A DNA stretch of 64,000 nucleotides from Cryobacterium luteum (lineage in GTDB: Bacteria > Actinomycetota > Actinomycetes > Actinomycetales > Microbacteriaceae). Shown piece by piece: positions 51,376-61,101 of this stretch. Where the stretch lies: the NCBI RefSeq assembly GCF_900110125.1, contig NZ_FOCN01000012.1:37075-101074 (forward strand), written 5' to 3'. The notes beneath the pieces are model-generated. The model was not told the origin of the DNA, made no database searches, and saw nothing but the letters and a program-made list of their open reading frames with translations. How positions within the stretch are numbered: position 1 is the first letter of the stretch; every line of letters begins with the position of its first letter. The position numbers were made by a program, and so were the translations under genes.

Positions 51376-52766
51376 CTTTTCGAGGCCTGATCCGGCTGGT
51401 AGACATCCGGGATGCCGTCCTTGTCGCTGTCGATCGCTTCCTTCTCGGCGATGCGGCCGTAGTGCCGGTTGCGCGAGCGCAGGACTGCCGTGGCCAGAAG
51501 GGCGGCCAGGAGCGAGCCGACCAGGATGGCGACCTTGGCATGGTCGTCGTGCGGGCTGCCCTGGCCGAAGGCGAGTTCGCTGATCAGCAGCGACACGGTG
51601 AAACCGACGCCGGCCAGCAGGGAGACGCCGATCACGTCGATCCACGCGAGGTCGGGGTCGAGGGTGGCTTTGGTGGTCTTCGTCACGATGAAGGTCGCCA
51701 GCAGCACGCCGATCGGCTTGCCCACGACGAGGGCGACGACGATGCCGATGGCGACCGGGTCGGTGAGCGCTTGGTACAGGCCGTCAACCCCGCCAAGGGT
51801 GACGCCGGCGGAGAAGAACGCGAACACCGGAATGGCGAACCCGCTCGATAGGGGGCGAATGCGGTGCTCCAGCACCTCGGCCAAGCCCGGACCGGCGTCG
51901 GGGCCGCCGCTGCGCTTGCTGCGCAGCACCGGCACCGCGAAGCCGAGCAGCACCCCAGCGACGGTGGCATGCACGCCGGAGCCGTGCACGAGTGCCCAGA
52001 CAATGAAACCAAGCGGAAGCAGCAGCACCCAGGCCGTCCAAGCCTGGCTCTTGAAGATGTGCGAGAACCGGTGGGTGACCATCCAGAACAACGCCAGCGG
52101 CACGATCGCGAGCAGCAGCAGCGGCACGTTCATGTCGGTGGTGTAGAAGAAGGCGATGATCGCGATGGCGAGCAGGTCGTCGACCACGGCGAGGGTCAGC
52201 AGAAAGATGCGCAGCGCTGGCGGCAGCTTCGAGCCGATCACGGCGAGCACGGCGAGGGCGAAGGCGATGTCGGTCGCGGTCGGGATCGCCCAGCCGCGCA
52301 GCGTTTCAGCCCCAGTTTCGGTGTTGGTGAATACAGTGTTGATCAGCGTGTAGATGACCGCAGGAATGATCACGCCACCGACGGCGGCGGCCACCGGAAC
52401 GATGGCCCGGCTGACGCTGCGCAGGTCGCCGGCGACGAATTCGCGTTTGAGTTCGAGTCCGGCGAGGAAGAAGAAGATCGCAAGAAAACCGTCGGCCGCC
52501 CAGGCGCCGAGGCTCAGCTCGAGGTGCCAGGGTGCGTAACCGATCTTGTAGTCGCGAAAGGCGTAGTAGGCGTCGGAGAATCCGGAGTTTGCCATGATGA
52601 GCGCGGCCACGGTCGCGGCGAGCAGAATGGCACCGCCGACAGTTTCCTTGCGCAGAATGCCGGAGATGCGCACAAACTCGTTGTGGCTCCCGCGGCGCAG
52701 GATGGTCGCGGTCGAGGGTGCGGGGGAAACAGCACGAATGGTGGGTGGGTTGGATGGTTCGGTCAT
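51372..52766 (-). CDS. nhaA: Na+/H+ antiporter NhaA with a calcium-binding-like C-terminal motif
   Basis: A 464-residue antiporter exporting Na+ for H+. Features: [23 protein letters not shown] near residue 95, the paired transport aspartates in [17 protein letters not shown] near 190, and [11 protein letters not shown] near 360, with about 12 helices. The cytoplasmic tail contains [14 protein letters not shown] (446-459), which reads like a thrombospondin type 3 / DxDxDG calcium-binding motif and is not a usual part of NhaA. ATG 52766 is preceded by AGAGGA. It is divergent from mazG. Confidence 0.94.
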   Translation of the reverse strand: MTEPSNPPTIRAVSPAPSTATILRRGSHNEFVRISGILRKETVGGAILLAATVAALIMANSGFSDAYYAFRDYKIGYAPWHLELSLGAWAADGFLAIFFFLAGLELKREFVAGDLRSVSRAIVPVAAAVGGVIIPAVIYTLINTVFTNTETGAETLRGWAIPTATDIAFALAVLAVIGSKLPPALRIFLLTLAVVDDLLAIAIIAFFYTTDMNVPLLLLAIVPLALFWMVTHRFSHIFKSQAWTAWVLLLPLGFIVWALVHGSGVHATVAGVLLGFAVPVLRSKRSGGPDAGPGLAEVLEHRIRPLSSGFAIPVFAFFSAGVTLGGVDGLYQALTDPVAIGIVVALVVGKPIGVLLATFIVTKTTKATLDPDLAWIDVIGVSLLAGVGFTVSLLISELAFGQGSPHDDHAKVAILVGSLLAALLATAVLRSRNRHYGRIAEKEAIDSDKDGIPDVYQPDQASKS

Positions 52767-52879
52767 CAGTATCCTCTGGTCTTTCGGGCGCGCACATCCA
52801 TGTGCCGACCAGACTTCCCGGCTCACCGTTGATCAGATTACACGACCTACCTGAGCGACCCTCGAACGATCGGCCAGCC

Positions 52880-52885
52880 TACGAT
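52880..52885 (+). promoter_or_regulatory. -10 hexamer TACGAT before mazG
   Basis: TACGAT is followed by six bases and a GTG at 52892 that opens an 11-codon ORF ending in the mazG start codon, the same layout as the leaderless genes. Confidence 0.45.
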
Positions 52886-52891
52886 TGGTAC

Positions 52892-52924
52892 GTGATGCCA
52901 CCGATCGAGGAGTGCCGACCATGA
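52892..52924 (+). CDS. Possible leaderless leader peptide of mazG
   Basis: Ten residues (MMPPIEECRP) from GTG 52892, six bases after TACGAT. The stop codon overlaps the mazG ATG (ATGA). GAGGAG for mazG lies inside this ORF. Translating it would place ribosomes on the mazG start. Evidence is positional only. Confidence 0.3.
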   Translation: MMPPIEECRP

Positions 52925-53682
52925 CCAATCCGCTGTTTTCCTCCGCCTCCGTCCCCGCGCCGGAGGCCGACCTGGGCCCGACAGCAGCACCGCAGAGCTC
53001 GCTCGAGACCCTCATCAGTACGGTGGCACGGCTGCGCGCGCCCGGCGGTTGCCCGTGGGACGCCGACCAGACCCACGCCTCGCTGGTGCGGCACCTGGTT
53101 GAGGAGACGCACGAACTGATCGAGGCGATCGAAGAGGGCAGCCGCGACGACCTGCTCGAAGAACTCGGCGATGTGCTCTACCAGGTGTTGTTCCATGCGG
53201 ATCTGGCCGCGCACACGCCCGGGGAGGACTTCGACATTCAGGATGTCGCCGCTCGCCTCACCGAGAAGATGGTCGGCCGGCACCCGCACGTGTTCGGCGA
53301 TGTCACCCTCGACACCGCGGACGAGGTCTCGGCCGCCTGGGACGGGTTCAAAGCCCAAGAGAAGCCGGGCCGCACGAGTGTGCTCGACGGCATTCCGGCG
53401 GGCATGCCGGCGCTCGCCCTCGCCGACAAGGTGCTCGGCCGAGCCGAGAAGCTCGGCCTGATCGAAGCGGATGCCGGTTTCCCGCTGCCGATCGAGTCCG
53501 AGGCCGACCTCGGGCCGCTTTTACTGGCCATCGTGGCGTCGGCCCGGGCGCAGGGCCTCGACGCGGAGCGGGCGCTGCGCGCGGCCGTGCGTGACCTGCA
53601 GGCTGAGATTCGCGCAGCCGAAGCTCCCGCCGCCCCCGATGACGACGTCTTCGACGCCGGAATCATCGCGCTTCCCTCCTAA
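52921..53682 (+). CDS. mazG: Nucleoside triphosphate pyrophosphohydrolase MazG
   Basis: A 253-residue enzyme hydrolysing (d)NTPs to NMPs, cleaning damaged nucleotides. The MazG core is at residues 28-130: CPWDADQTHASLVRHLVEETHELIEAIEEG with EETHE, then DDLLEELGDVLYQVLFHADLA with the ExxD half. A second, degenerate half follows. ATG 52921, after GAGGAG, is used; TTG 52885 in frame is less likely. It converges on the ABC permease gene over 27 bases containing a short CCCC/GGGG hairpin. Confidence 0.93.
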   Translation: MTNPLFSSASVPAPEADLGPTAAPQSSLETLISTVARLRAPGGCPWDADQTHASLVRHLVEETHELIEAIEEGSRDDLLEELGDVLYQVLFHADLAAHTPGEDFDIQDVAARLTEKMVGRHPHVFGDVTLDTADEVSAAWDGFKAQEKPGRTSVLDGIPAGMPALALADKVLGRAEKLGLIEADAGFPLPIESEADLGPLLLAIVASARAQGLDAERALRAAVRDLQAEIRAAEAPAAPDDDVFDAGIIALPS

Positions 53683-53709
53683 CCCCACCGGCCGGGGCGG
53701 GATGGCGGG

Positions 53710-54849
53710 CTAAGCTATGCGGCTTCCGGCGGAGAGGTGCAGCGCGGGGGTTCGGGTGCGACGCCAGGCCCAGGTCAGGGCGCCGGCACCGAGCAGCAAG
53801 TGCATGGTGAGGCCGATGAACCAGCTCGGCACCGCGCCGTCGTAGATCTCCTGTGAGGTTGGCCCTGTGCCGTAAGTCTGACCGGAGTACATACCGCCGT
53901 CGCTGAAGCTGCCGTCGGTGTATCGGCCGTCGTTGAAGCTGCTCTGAGCGGCCTCCTCGCAGCCGTTGGATTCGGTGAACAGCTCCGGCGGTGCCTGCGC
54001 GCTGCGCACACCGACGGCGATCTGTCCGAAGAGGTCGGTCGGGTATCCGTCGTCATTGAAGGTGCCCGGGGCGGCGTCCGCGACCACCACGTACGGGTTC
54101 GCGGCGAGGATCCACCAGTAGTAGTCGAACCGCGCCACGTCGAAGGTGGTGGTTTCCGCCGTCGAACACACGATGTCCGACTGCCGACCGGTCGCCTCGT
54201 CGAAGGTCGATGACACCACGTAGTAGTTCACGCTCGTCGCCTGCTGCTGGGTTGCCGTGCCGAGCAGGGCGAATGCGATGAGCGTGCCGAGGCTGAGTGC
54301 CGCGACTACGAGATAGGTCAGTACGATCGAGAACAGCGGCCGGGTCAGGATGCCCGACAGGCCCACTCCGACCGCCGCGATGACGCCGAGCTCCGCGGCG
54401 AGCACGAGCACCGAGACCGCGATCGTGGCGAGTGAGACCTCGCCGAGCACCACGGCGAAAATCAGGAACGGCAGGGCCGCCGCGAGGAAGGCCAGCGCGG
54501 TGATCCACGCGGCCAGGAATTTGCCGAGTACGAGCTGGCCGGTGCTGATCAGCGTCACTTGCGTGGTGGCGAGGGTGCCGGCCTCCCGGTCACCGTTGAC
54601 GGCATTGCCCGACAGAGCCGGCGAAACCAGGGTGCCGAGCAGCAGCACGAAGAAGATGATCGTCGAGAACACGCCGCCGCCGCCCGACAGCCAGGCCGAG
54701 GTGGCCAGCCAAAGCAGAAACGTGACGATACCCACGAGCAGCATGAAGACGCCGAGCAGCACATACCAGGAGACGCCGCGCACTCGCTGGCGCAGTTCGA
54801 GGGTGACGATGAGCCAGAGTCCGGTGAGGAACACGCGTGAATCGGTCAC
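53710..54849 (-). CDS. ABC-2 type transporter permease
   Basis: A 379-residue membrane protein with six to seven helices, starting TDSRVFLTGLWLIVTLELRQRVRGVSWYVLLGVFMLL. SGNAVNGDREAGTLATTQVTLISTGQLVLGKFLAAW near 80-115 is typical of ABC-2 permeases. A large extracytoplasmic part (about 215-340) rich in Asp, Gly and Tyr separates the last two helices. Substrate unknown. GTG 54849 overlaps the ATPase stop by four bases (GTGA), so the two form a coupled pair. Confidence 0.9.
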   Translation of the reverse strand: MTDSRVFLTGLWLIVTLELRQRVRGVSWYVLLGVFMLLVGIVTFLLWLATSAWLSGGGGVFSTIIFFVLLLGTLVSPALSGNAVNGDREAGTLATTQVTLISTGQLVLGKFLAAWITALAFLAAALPFLIFAVVLGEVSLATIAVSVLVLAAELGVIAAVGVGLSGILTRPLFSIVLTYLVVAALSLGTLIAFALLGTATQQQATSVNYYVVSSTFDEATGRQSDIVCSTAETTTFDVARFDYYWWILAANPYVVVADAAPGTFNDDGYPTDLFGQIAVGVRSAQAPPELFTESNGCEEAAQSSFNDGRYTDGSFSDGGMYSGQTYGTGPTSQEIYDGAVPSWFIGLTMHLLLGAGALTWAWRRTRTPALHLSAGSRIA

Positions 54850-55844
54850 TTCGTGGCCTCCCGATTGGGTTCGGTCGACCGGGTGAGATCGAGAAAAGTG
54901 TGTTCGAGGTTGCCGACGGCCGGGCCGAAGTCGCAGACCGGCACCCCGCTCAGCACGAGATTGTGCAGCAGAGCGGCGGCGGAGGCCTCGTTCTCGACCT
55001 GCACGAGGGTGCCGAGCTGGTCCACACCGAGAACCTGCACGAGGGGGCCGACCACGCCGGGTGCTGCCAGCGCGCGTTCGAGCGCAGCCTCGTCCAGAGA
55101 GCGGATGCGCCACGCTCGGGCGCTCGCGCCCGCCGCGGCCACCTGCTCCGGGCTTGCTGTGCGGCCGTCGGCGAGGTACACAGCGGCATCCGCCATCTCG
55201 TCGAGCTCGGCGAGCACGTGGCTGGACACCAGGATGGAAGTTCCGTCGCCGGCCAGGCGACGCAGCAGCTGGCGCAGCGAGGCGCGGGAAGCGGGATCGA
55301 GGCCGGAGGCCGGTTCATCAAGGAGCAGCACGCCGGGGGAGTGCACGAGGGCACGCGCCAGACTCAGTCGTTGTTTCTGGCCGCGCGACAGCACTCGTGC
55401 GGGCCGGTCGGCGAAGTCGCCGAGGTCGGTCAGCGCGATCAGCTCGTCGGCGCGCAGAGCGGCCTGCTCGCGGGTCATGCGGTACAGGCGCCCGGTGGTC
55501 TGCAGGGCAGCGCGGGCACTCAGGCTCGGCCAGGAGCCGAGGGTGTCGGGCATCCAACCCATCAGGGCGCGAACCCGTTCCGGTTCGGTGACCGGGTCGT
55601 GACCGTTGATGCGGATGGTGCCCGTGTCGGGGGTGAGCAGCGTGGCAAGCATGAGCAGCAGGGTGGTCTTGCCGGAGCCGTTGGGTCCGATCAGGGCCGT
55701 GACCGATCCGGCCGGAACGGTCAACGTGGCATCGCGCAGCACCGAGACAGCGCCGAATGACCGGCTGACCCCGCTCACCGCGACGCCGCTCGGCCCGATC
55801 CCCTGCCCCGCGGCCGCTGCGCCGAAAACTGTCGTCACCGACAT
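54846..55844 (-). CDS. ABC transporter ATP-binding protein
   Basis: A 332-residue ATPase partner of the downstream permease. Walker A GPNGSGKTTLLLML near residue 54, signature LSRGQKQRLSLARAL near 150, Walker B VLLLDEPASGLDPASR near 171, switch histidine in VSSHVLAEL near 205. LSRGQ differs from the usual LSGGQ by one residue. The ATG at 55844 follows GGGGG; the frame stays open far upstream through hisS but that part is antisense. TAGACT at 55871-55876 is its likely -10. Confidence 0.92.
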   Translation of the reverse strand: MSVTTVFGAAAAGQGIGPSGVAVSGVSRSFGAVSVLRDATLTVPAGSVTALIGPNGSGKTTLLLMLATLLTPDTGTIRINGHDPVTEPERVRALMGWMPDTLGSWPSLSARAALQTTGRLYRMTREQAALRADELIALTDLGDFADRPARVLSRGQKQRLSLARALVHSPGVLLLDEPASGLDPASRASLRQLLRRLAGDGTSILVSSHVLAELDEMADAAVYLADGRTASPEQVAAAGASARAWRIRSLDEAALERALAAPGVVGPLVQVLGVDQLGTLVQVENEASAAALLHNLVLSGVPVCDFGPAVGNLEHTFLDLTRSTEPNREATK

Positions 55845-55870
55845 AGAAACACCCCCACTTGTTTCCCCCG

Positions 55871-55876
55871 AGTCTA
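55871..55876 (-). promoter_or_regulatory. -10 hexamer TAGACT of the ABC exporter genes
   Basis: Minus-strand TAGACT, 26 bases before the ATG at 55844, predicting a leader of about 20 bases that contains GGGGG. Divergent from the hisS promoter. Confidence 0.5.
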
Positions 55877-55919
55877 GGGTGCGCTCCCACTCCCGCAACG
55901 GAGAGCCCACCGCACCTGC

Positions 55920-55925
55920 GAGACT
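55920..55925 (+). promoter_or_regulatory. GAGACT element before hisS
   Basis: GAGACT ends six bases before the ATG at 55932, exactly as before rsmI; 18 of 19 bases around the two starts are identical. Confidence 0.4.
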
Positions 55926-55931
55926 GGCCCC

Positions 55932-57200
55932 ATGGCTATTGCAGTGACCCCGCCGCGCGGCATGCGCGATTTTCTCCCCGCCGACAAGGCCGTGCGCGAA
56001 CGTTCCCTCGGCATCATCCGCGAGAGTTTTCGGGCGCACGGCTTTGACGAGATCGAAACGCCGGTCATGGAAGATTCCATTCGCCTGCACTCCGGCCTCG
56101 GCGGCGACAACGAGAAGCTCGCTTTCGCGGTGCTCAAACGCGGCCTCAGCGCAGCGGATGTCGCGGCGGCGGCCGCGCAGGATGACCTGCTGTCCCTGGC
56201 CGACCTCGGCCTGCGCTTCGACCTGACGGTTCCGCTGGCCCGGTTCTACGCCACCCACCGCGCCGCGCTGCCGACCGTGTTCCGGTCGATTCAGATCGCA
56301 CCGGTCTGGCGAGCCGAACGTCCCCAGAAGGGGCGCTACCGCCAGTTCATGCAGTGCGACATCGACATCATCGGCGAAGCCGGCTCGCTCGCCGAGATCG
56401 AACTGATCACCGCCACGGCCGCGACGCTCGACCAGCTCGGCCTCACGGGCTGCTCCATTCGCATCAACGACCGCCGCATTCTGACCACCCTGCTCGCCCA
56501 CTGGGGGGTCGCCGCCGCGCTGACCGAGCGGGCGCTCATCGTGATCGACAAGCTCGACAAGATCGGGGTCAACGGCGTCGCGACTGAACTCGGCACCCTC
56601 GGCATCGACGCCCCCGACCTGGCCACGCTGCTGACCGAGCTCGGTTCCGGAGGCTGGAGCCTCGGAAGCGACGCTCCCGACGGCAGCGCACCCAGCTGGC
56701 TCGACCCGGCGGCGTTCGCTGACCTCGAAGCCCTGCGCGCCGCCCTGCCCGGCGTCGACCTCAGGTTCGACCCCACTCTGGTGCGCGGCATGGGCTACTA
56801 CACCGGCACCATCTTCGAGATCGCCCACCCCGATCTGTCCTATTCCCTCGGCGGCGGCGGCCGGTACGACGGCATGATCGGCCGGTTCCTCGGCACCGAC
56901 GTACCCGCCTGCGGATTCTCGATCGGTTTTGAACGCATCGTCGACCTGCTCGAAGCGGATGCCGCATCCGCTCTGAACGCGGTCGTGCTGGTGCACGAGA
57001 AGGATGCCGATCCGGCTCGCCTGGTGGCCCTCAAGCGCGACCTCGTGGCGGGAGGCCTGCGCGTGCGCCTGGAACGCCGCACCAAGAACCTTAAGGCGCT
57101 GCTCGACCGGGCCGGCGAGGCCGGCTACGGCCGTTTCGCGTTCGTGACGCCCGACACGAACGCGGCCGCCGATCTCGACTTCAAACCGCTCGGCGTCTAA
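55932..57200 (+). CDS. hisS: Histidyl-tRNA synthetase
   Basis: A 422-residue class II synthetase charging tRNA-His. Motif 1/2 regions: PPRGMRDFLPADKAVRERSLGIIRE at the N-terminus, RFDLTVPLARFYATHRAALPTVFRSIQIAPVWRAERPQKGRYRQFMQCDID near 95-145. Histidine motifs: LVRGMGYYTGTIFEIAH near 280 and YSLGGGGRYDGMIGRF near 300. The C-terminal anticodon-binding domain is shorter than in E. coli HisS. No ribosome-binding site. Confidence 0.96.
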   Translation: MAIAVTPPRGMRDFLPADKAVRERSLGIIRESFRAHGFDEIETPVMEDSIRLHSGLGGDNEKLAFAVLKRGLSAADVAAAAAQDDLLSLADLGLRFDLTVPLARFYATHRAALPTVFRSIQIAPVWRAERPQKGRYRQFMQCDIDIIGEAGSLAEIELITATAATLDQLGLTGCSIRINDRRILTTLLAHWGVAAALTERALIVIDKLDKIGVNGVATELGTLGIDAPDLATLLTELGSGGWSLGSDAPDGSAPSWLDPAAFADLEALRAALPGVDLRFDPTLVRGMGYYTGTIFEIAHPDLSYSLGGGGRYDGMIGRFLGTDVPACGFSIGFERIVDLLEADAASALNAVVLVHEKDADPARLVALKRDLVAGGLRVRLERRTKNLKALLDRAGEAGYGRFAFVTPDTNAAADLDFKPLGV

Positions 57201-57224
57201 TGCAGCCCCGCCGACGGGTTTAGT

Positions 57225-57230
57225 TAGACT
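57225..57230 (+). promoter_or_regulatory. -10 hexamer TAGACT of the eno leader
   Basis: TAGACT is followed by six bases and a GTG at 57237 that opens a 33-codon frame overlapping eno. The eno GTG itself is 96 bases downstream. Confidence 0.55.
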
Positions 57231-57232
57231 GA

Positions 57233-58606
<1,374 letters not shown>

Positions 58607-58630
58607 CCGAGCAACACCAGAACGAGGGCT

Positions 58631-58660
58631 CCCGACCACCGAACTCTTCGGCTGGTCGGG
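58631..58660 (+). terminator. Terminator of eno
   Basis: CCCGACCACCGAA pairs with TTCGGCTGGTCGGG over 13 positions with one bulged C and a three-base loop; the stem can be extended outward past a bulge. It lies 24 bases after eno. Confidence 0.8.
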
Positions 58661-58677
58661 GCCCCCGCTACACCGGA

Positions 58678-58683
58678 TAGCAT
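58678..58683 (+). promoter_or_regulatory. -10 hexamer TAGCAT of the ftsB-like gene
   Basis: TAGCAT directly after the eno terminator, 26 bases before the ATG at 58709; transcription would start near 58690, just before AAAGGAG. Confidence 0.45.
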
Positions 58684-58708
58684 TTTTCGAACTGTGAAAG
58701 GAGTTGCC

Positions 58709-59218
58709 ATGGACCACAACCGACCTCAGTCGGCCCAGCGGCAACCCGCCGTCTCACCCGCCGAGACGCCCGCCGGGGGCTGGCTGCGCAGCATCCGCTT
58801 CTCGGGATTTTCACTCGTGATGATGGTGGTGCTGGTGCTCGCGGTCGTGGTGCTGGCGCCGAGCCTGCGCACCTACGCCGAGCAGCGGCAGCAGATCAGC
58901 CAGCTCAGCGCCACCGTCGCCGACCAGAAGGCGGAGGTCGATCAGCTCACCAGCCAGCGCGAACGCTGGAACGACCGCACCTACGTCACGACGCAGGCAC
59001 GCGAACGACTTTCCTACGTGCTGCCGGGCGACATCAGCTTTTTGGTCATCAACGACCTGCCGGTCGTCGCCCCGCTCGAAGCGGACGCGAGCCCGGTCAG
59101 CACCAATATTCAAAGCACGACAATTGATTGGCTGGGTTCCTTGTTCGCCTCCACCATGACCGCCGGCCTGGCTCCGCAGGCCGCTGCGCCCGCCACCCCG
59201 CAAACCGTGGCTCCGTGA
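58709..59218 (+). CDS. Septum formation initiator, FtsB/DivIC-like
   Basis: A 169-residue single-span cell-division protein. A cytoplasmic N-terminus rich in Pro and Gln is followed by one membrane helix (FSLVMMVVLVLAVVVLAPSL near residues 35-54), a coiled coil (QRQQISQLSATVADQKAEVDQLTSQRERWND) and the DivIC-type YVTTQARERLSYVLPGDI. AAAGGAG favours ATG 58709 over GTG 58694. The eno - ftsB - DUF501 order is standard in Actinobacteria. The stop overlaps the next start (GTGA). Confidence 0.9.
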   Translation: MDHNRPQSAQRQPAVSPAETPAGGWLRSIRFSGFSLVMMVVLVLAVVVLAPSLRTYAEQRQQISQLSATVADQKAEVDQLTSQRERWNDRTYVTTQARERLSYVLPGDISFLVINDLPVVAPLEADASPVSTNIQSTTIDWLGSLFASTMTAGLAPQAAAPATPQTVAP

Positions 59219-59766
59219 CCCGTCCGCCGTTCGACCCGTTCACTCCGGCCGATATCGACCTCGTCTCGTCTCAGCTCGGGCGCCCGGCTCGCAACGTCGT
59301 CGGCATCGCCGCGCGCTGCGTTTGCGGTGCACCGACCGTGGTCGCGACCGCGCCGCGGCTGGCCGACGGCACCCCGTTTCCCACCCTGTACTACCTCTGC
59401 CACCCGGCCGCGACCGCAGCGATCTCCTCACTCGAGGCCACCCAGGTGATGAACGAGTACAACGACCTGCTCGCCGTCGATGACGACGTGCGCGCCGCCT
59501 ACGAACGCGCGCACGAGAGTTTTCTGTTCGATCGTGACCAGCTCGGCAGCGTGCCCGAAATCGCCGGCATCTCCTCCGGAGGCATGCCCACCCGGGTCAA
59601 GTGTTTGCACGCTCTCGCCGCCCACTCGCTCGCTGCCGGACCCGGTGTGAACCCGATCGGCGACCTCGCGCTCGAGCGCGCTACCTGGTCACCCACGGTC
59701 TGTGTCTGCCTGGACTACTCTGCCGAGCCCTTCGCCGGCGCAACACCCGGGTCGGCTCCGGCGTGA
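59215..59766 (+). CDS. DUF501 domain protein
   Basis: A 183-residue protein of the DUF501 family, found next to eno and ftsB in Actinobacteria. RPARNVVGIAARCVCGAPTVVATAPRLADGTPFPTLYYLCHP near residues 22-62 and SGGMPTRVKCLHALAAHSLAAGPGVNPIGD near 122-152 are the conserved blocks. Several Cys and His (CVCG, CHP, KCLHALAAH) could bind metal. Function unknown. GTGA overlaps link it to both neighbours. Confidence 0.92.
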   Translation: MTRPPFDPFTPADIDLVSSQLGRPARNVVGIAARCVCGAPTVVATAPRLADGTPFPTLYYLCHPAATAAISSLEATQVMNEYNDLLAVDDDVRAAYERAHESFLFDRDQLGSVPEIAGISSGGMPTRVKCLHALAAHSLAAGPGVNPIGDLALERATWSPTVCVCLDYSAEPFAGATPGSAPA

Positions 59767-61079
59767 CTGTGACCGCCCGTCGGCTCGGTGCGAGTGTCGG
59801 CCTGGTGCTCGCCACCGCCCTGCTCGGCGGCACCGTCGCCGGTTCCGTCGTGCTTGACGCACCGGCTGCCCACGCCGACCAGATTCGCGACCTGCAGTAC
59901 TGGCTCACCGACTATGGGTTCACCGAAGCCTGGAATACCACCAGGGGTGCCGGCGTCACCGTCGCCGTGATCGATTCGGGAGTTGACGGCAGCATCGCCG
60001 AGCTCAAAGGGGCGGTGATCGGGGGAACGGATGTGTCCGGGCTCGGCTCTGCAAACGGCCAGACTCCGGTCGCCGGTGACGACGATGACGGCGAACACGG
60101 CACCCTCGTGGCCTCACTGCTCGCGGGTCGTGGCACGGGCGACGGCACCGGACTCATCGGCGTGGCCCCTGAGGCATCCATCCTCGCCGTTTCGGTCGGG
60201 TTCGGCAGCACCCGATCCACCGTGAGCAACGATGACCAGATCGCGCAGGGCATCCGCTGGGCGGTGGACAACGGGGCTGACGTCATCAACATGTCGCTGA
60301 CCCGCAACACGTTGTACTGGCCGGAGAGCTGGGACGATGCCTTTCTCTACGCCTTCGAAAACGATGTCGTCGTTGTGGCTGCGGCCGGCAACCGGGGGAG
60401 CGGCACCACCGAGGTCGGCGCTCCCGCGACGATCCCCGGGGTACTGGCGGTCGGCGGGGTGGATCGCAATAAGACGGCGAGCTTTGATGCCTCATCGCAG
60501 GGCATCACGATTGCCGTTTCGGCGCCGAGCGAGAAACTGGTCGGTGTCATGCCCGATTCGACCTACGTGCAGTGGGACGGCACCAGTGCGGCTGCGCCGA
60601 TCGTGTCGGGTCTGGTGGCTCTGGTGCGGGCCGCGTACCCCGACCTGGATGCGGCGGGCGTCATGAACCGGGTCATCGCCACCGCGAACGCAAACGGGCA
60701 ATCGGTGCCCAGCCCCATCTACGGCAACGGCCTGATCGATGCTGCTGCTGCGGTGACCCGGTCTGTTGCTCCGGCCACAGGCGCCACCCCCACCGAGCTG
60801 CTGACGGAGTGGATCACGCTGCATCGCCGGGCCGAGATCGAGGTCGTGCCCACCGAGGTGCCCGCAGAGCAGGCGCCGGTGGTCGCCACTGAAGACCCGG
60901 CGCTGCCGGCCCAGAACGCGCTCACCGCATGGCTACCCAACCAACTGACTTTGACCTATATCAGCCTTCCGCTCGCTGTGCTCGTGGGGTTTGGTATCCT
61001 AGTAACGCTGTTCGGCATTGGGGCCACTCGGCATATCAAGCGAATTCGGCGCAACCCCAAAGATTTCGCACAATCATAA
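59763..61079 (+). CDS. Membrane-anchored subtilisin-like serine protease (S8, mycosin-like)
   Basis: A 438-residue secreted protease. A signal peptide (ARRLGASVGLVLATALLGGTVAG, cleaved near the AHA site) precedes a complete S8 domain with catalytic Asp in VAVIDSGVD, His in GEHGTLVASLLAG and Ser in DGTSAAAPIVSGL. A C-terminal helix (LTLTYISLPLAVLVGFGILVTLFG) and a basic tail anchor it. Layout matches mycosins of ESX systems, but no ESX genes are present here. GTG 59763 overlaps the DUF501 stop. Actinobacteria often have ppx/gppA at this place instead. Confidence 0.92.
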   Translation: MTVTARRLGASVGLVLATALLGGTVAGSVVLDAPAAHADQIRDLQYWLTDYGFTEAWNTTRGAGVTVAVIDSGVDGSIAELKGAVIGGTDVSGLGSANGQTPVAGDDDDGEHGTLVASLLAGRGTGDGTGLIGVAPEASILAVSVGFGSTRSTVSNDDQIAQGIRWAVDNGADVINMSLTRNTLYWPESWDDAFLYAFENDVVVVAAAGNRGSGTTEVGAPATIPGVLAVGGVDRNKTASFDASSQGITIAVSAPSEKLVGVMPDSTYVQWDGTSAAAPIVSGLVALVRAAYPDLDAAGVMNRVIATANANGQSVPSPIYGNGLIDAAAAVTRSVAPATGATPTELLTEWITLHRRAEIEVVPTEVPAEQAPVVATEDPALPAQNALTAWLPNQLTLTYISLPLAVLVGFGILVTLFGIGATRHIKRIRRNPKDFAQS

Positions 61080-61101
61080 TCATGTAGGAGGCCTTCTCAT
61101 C

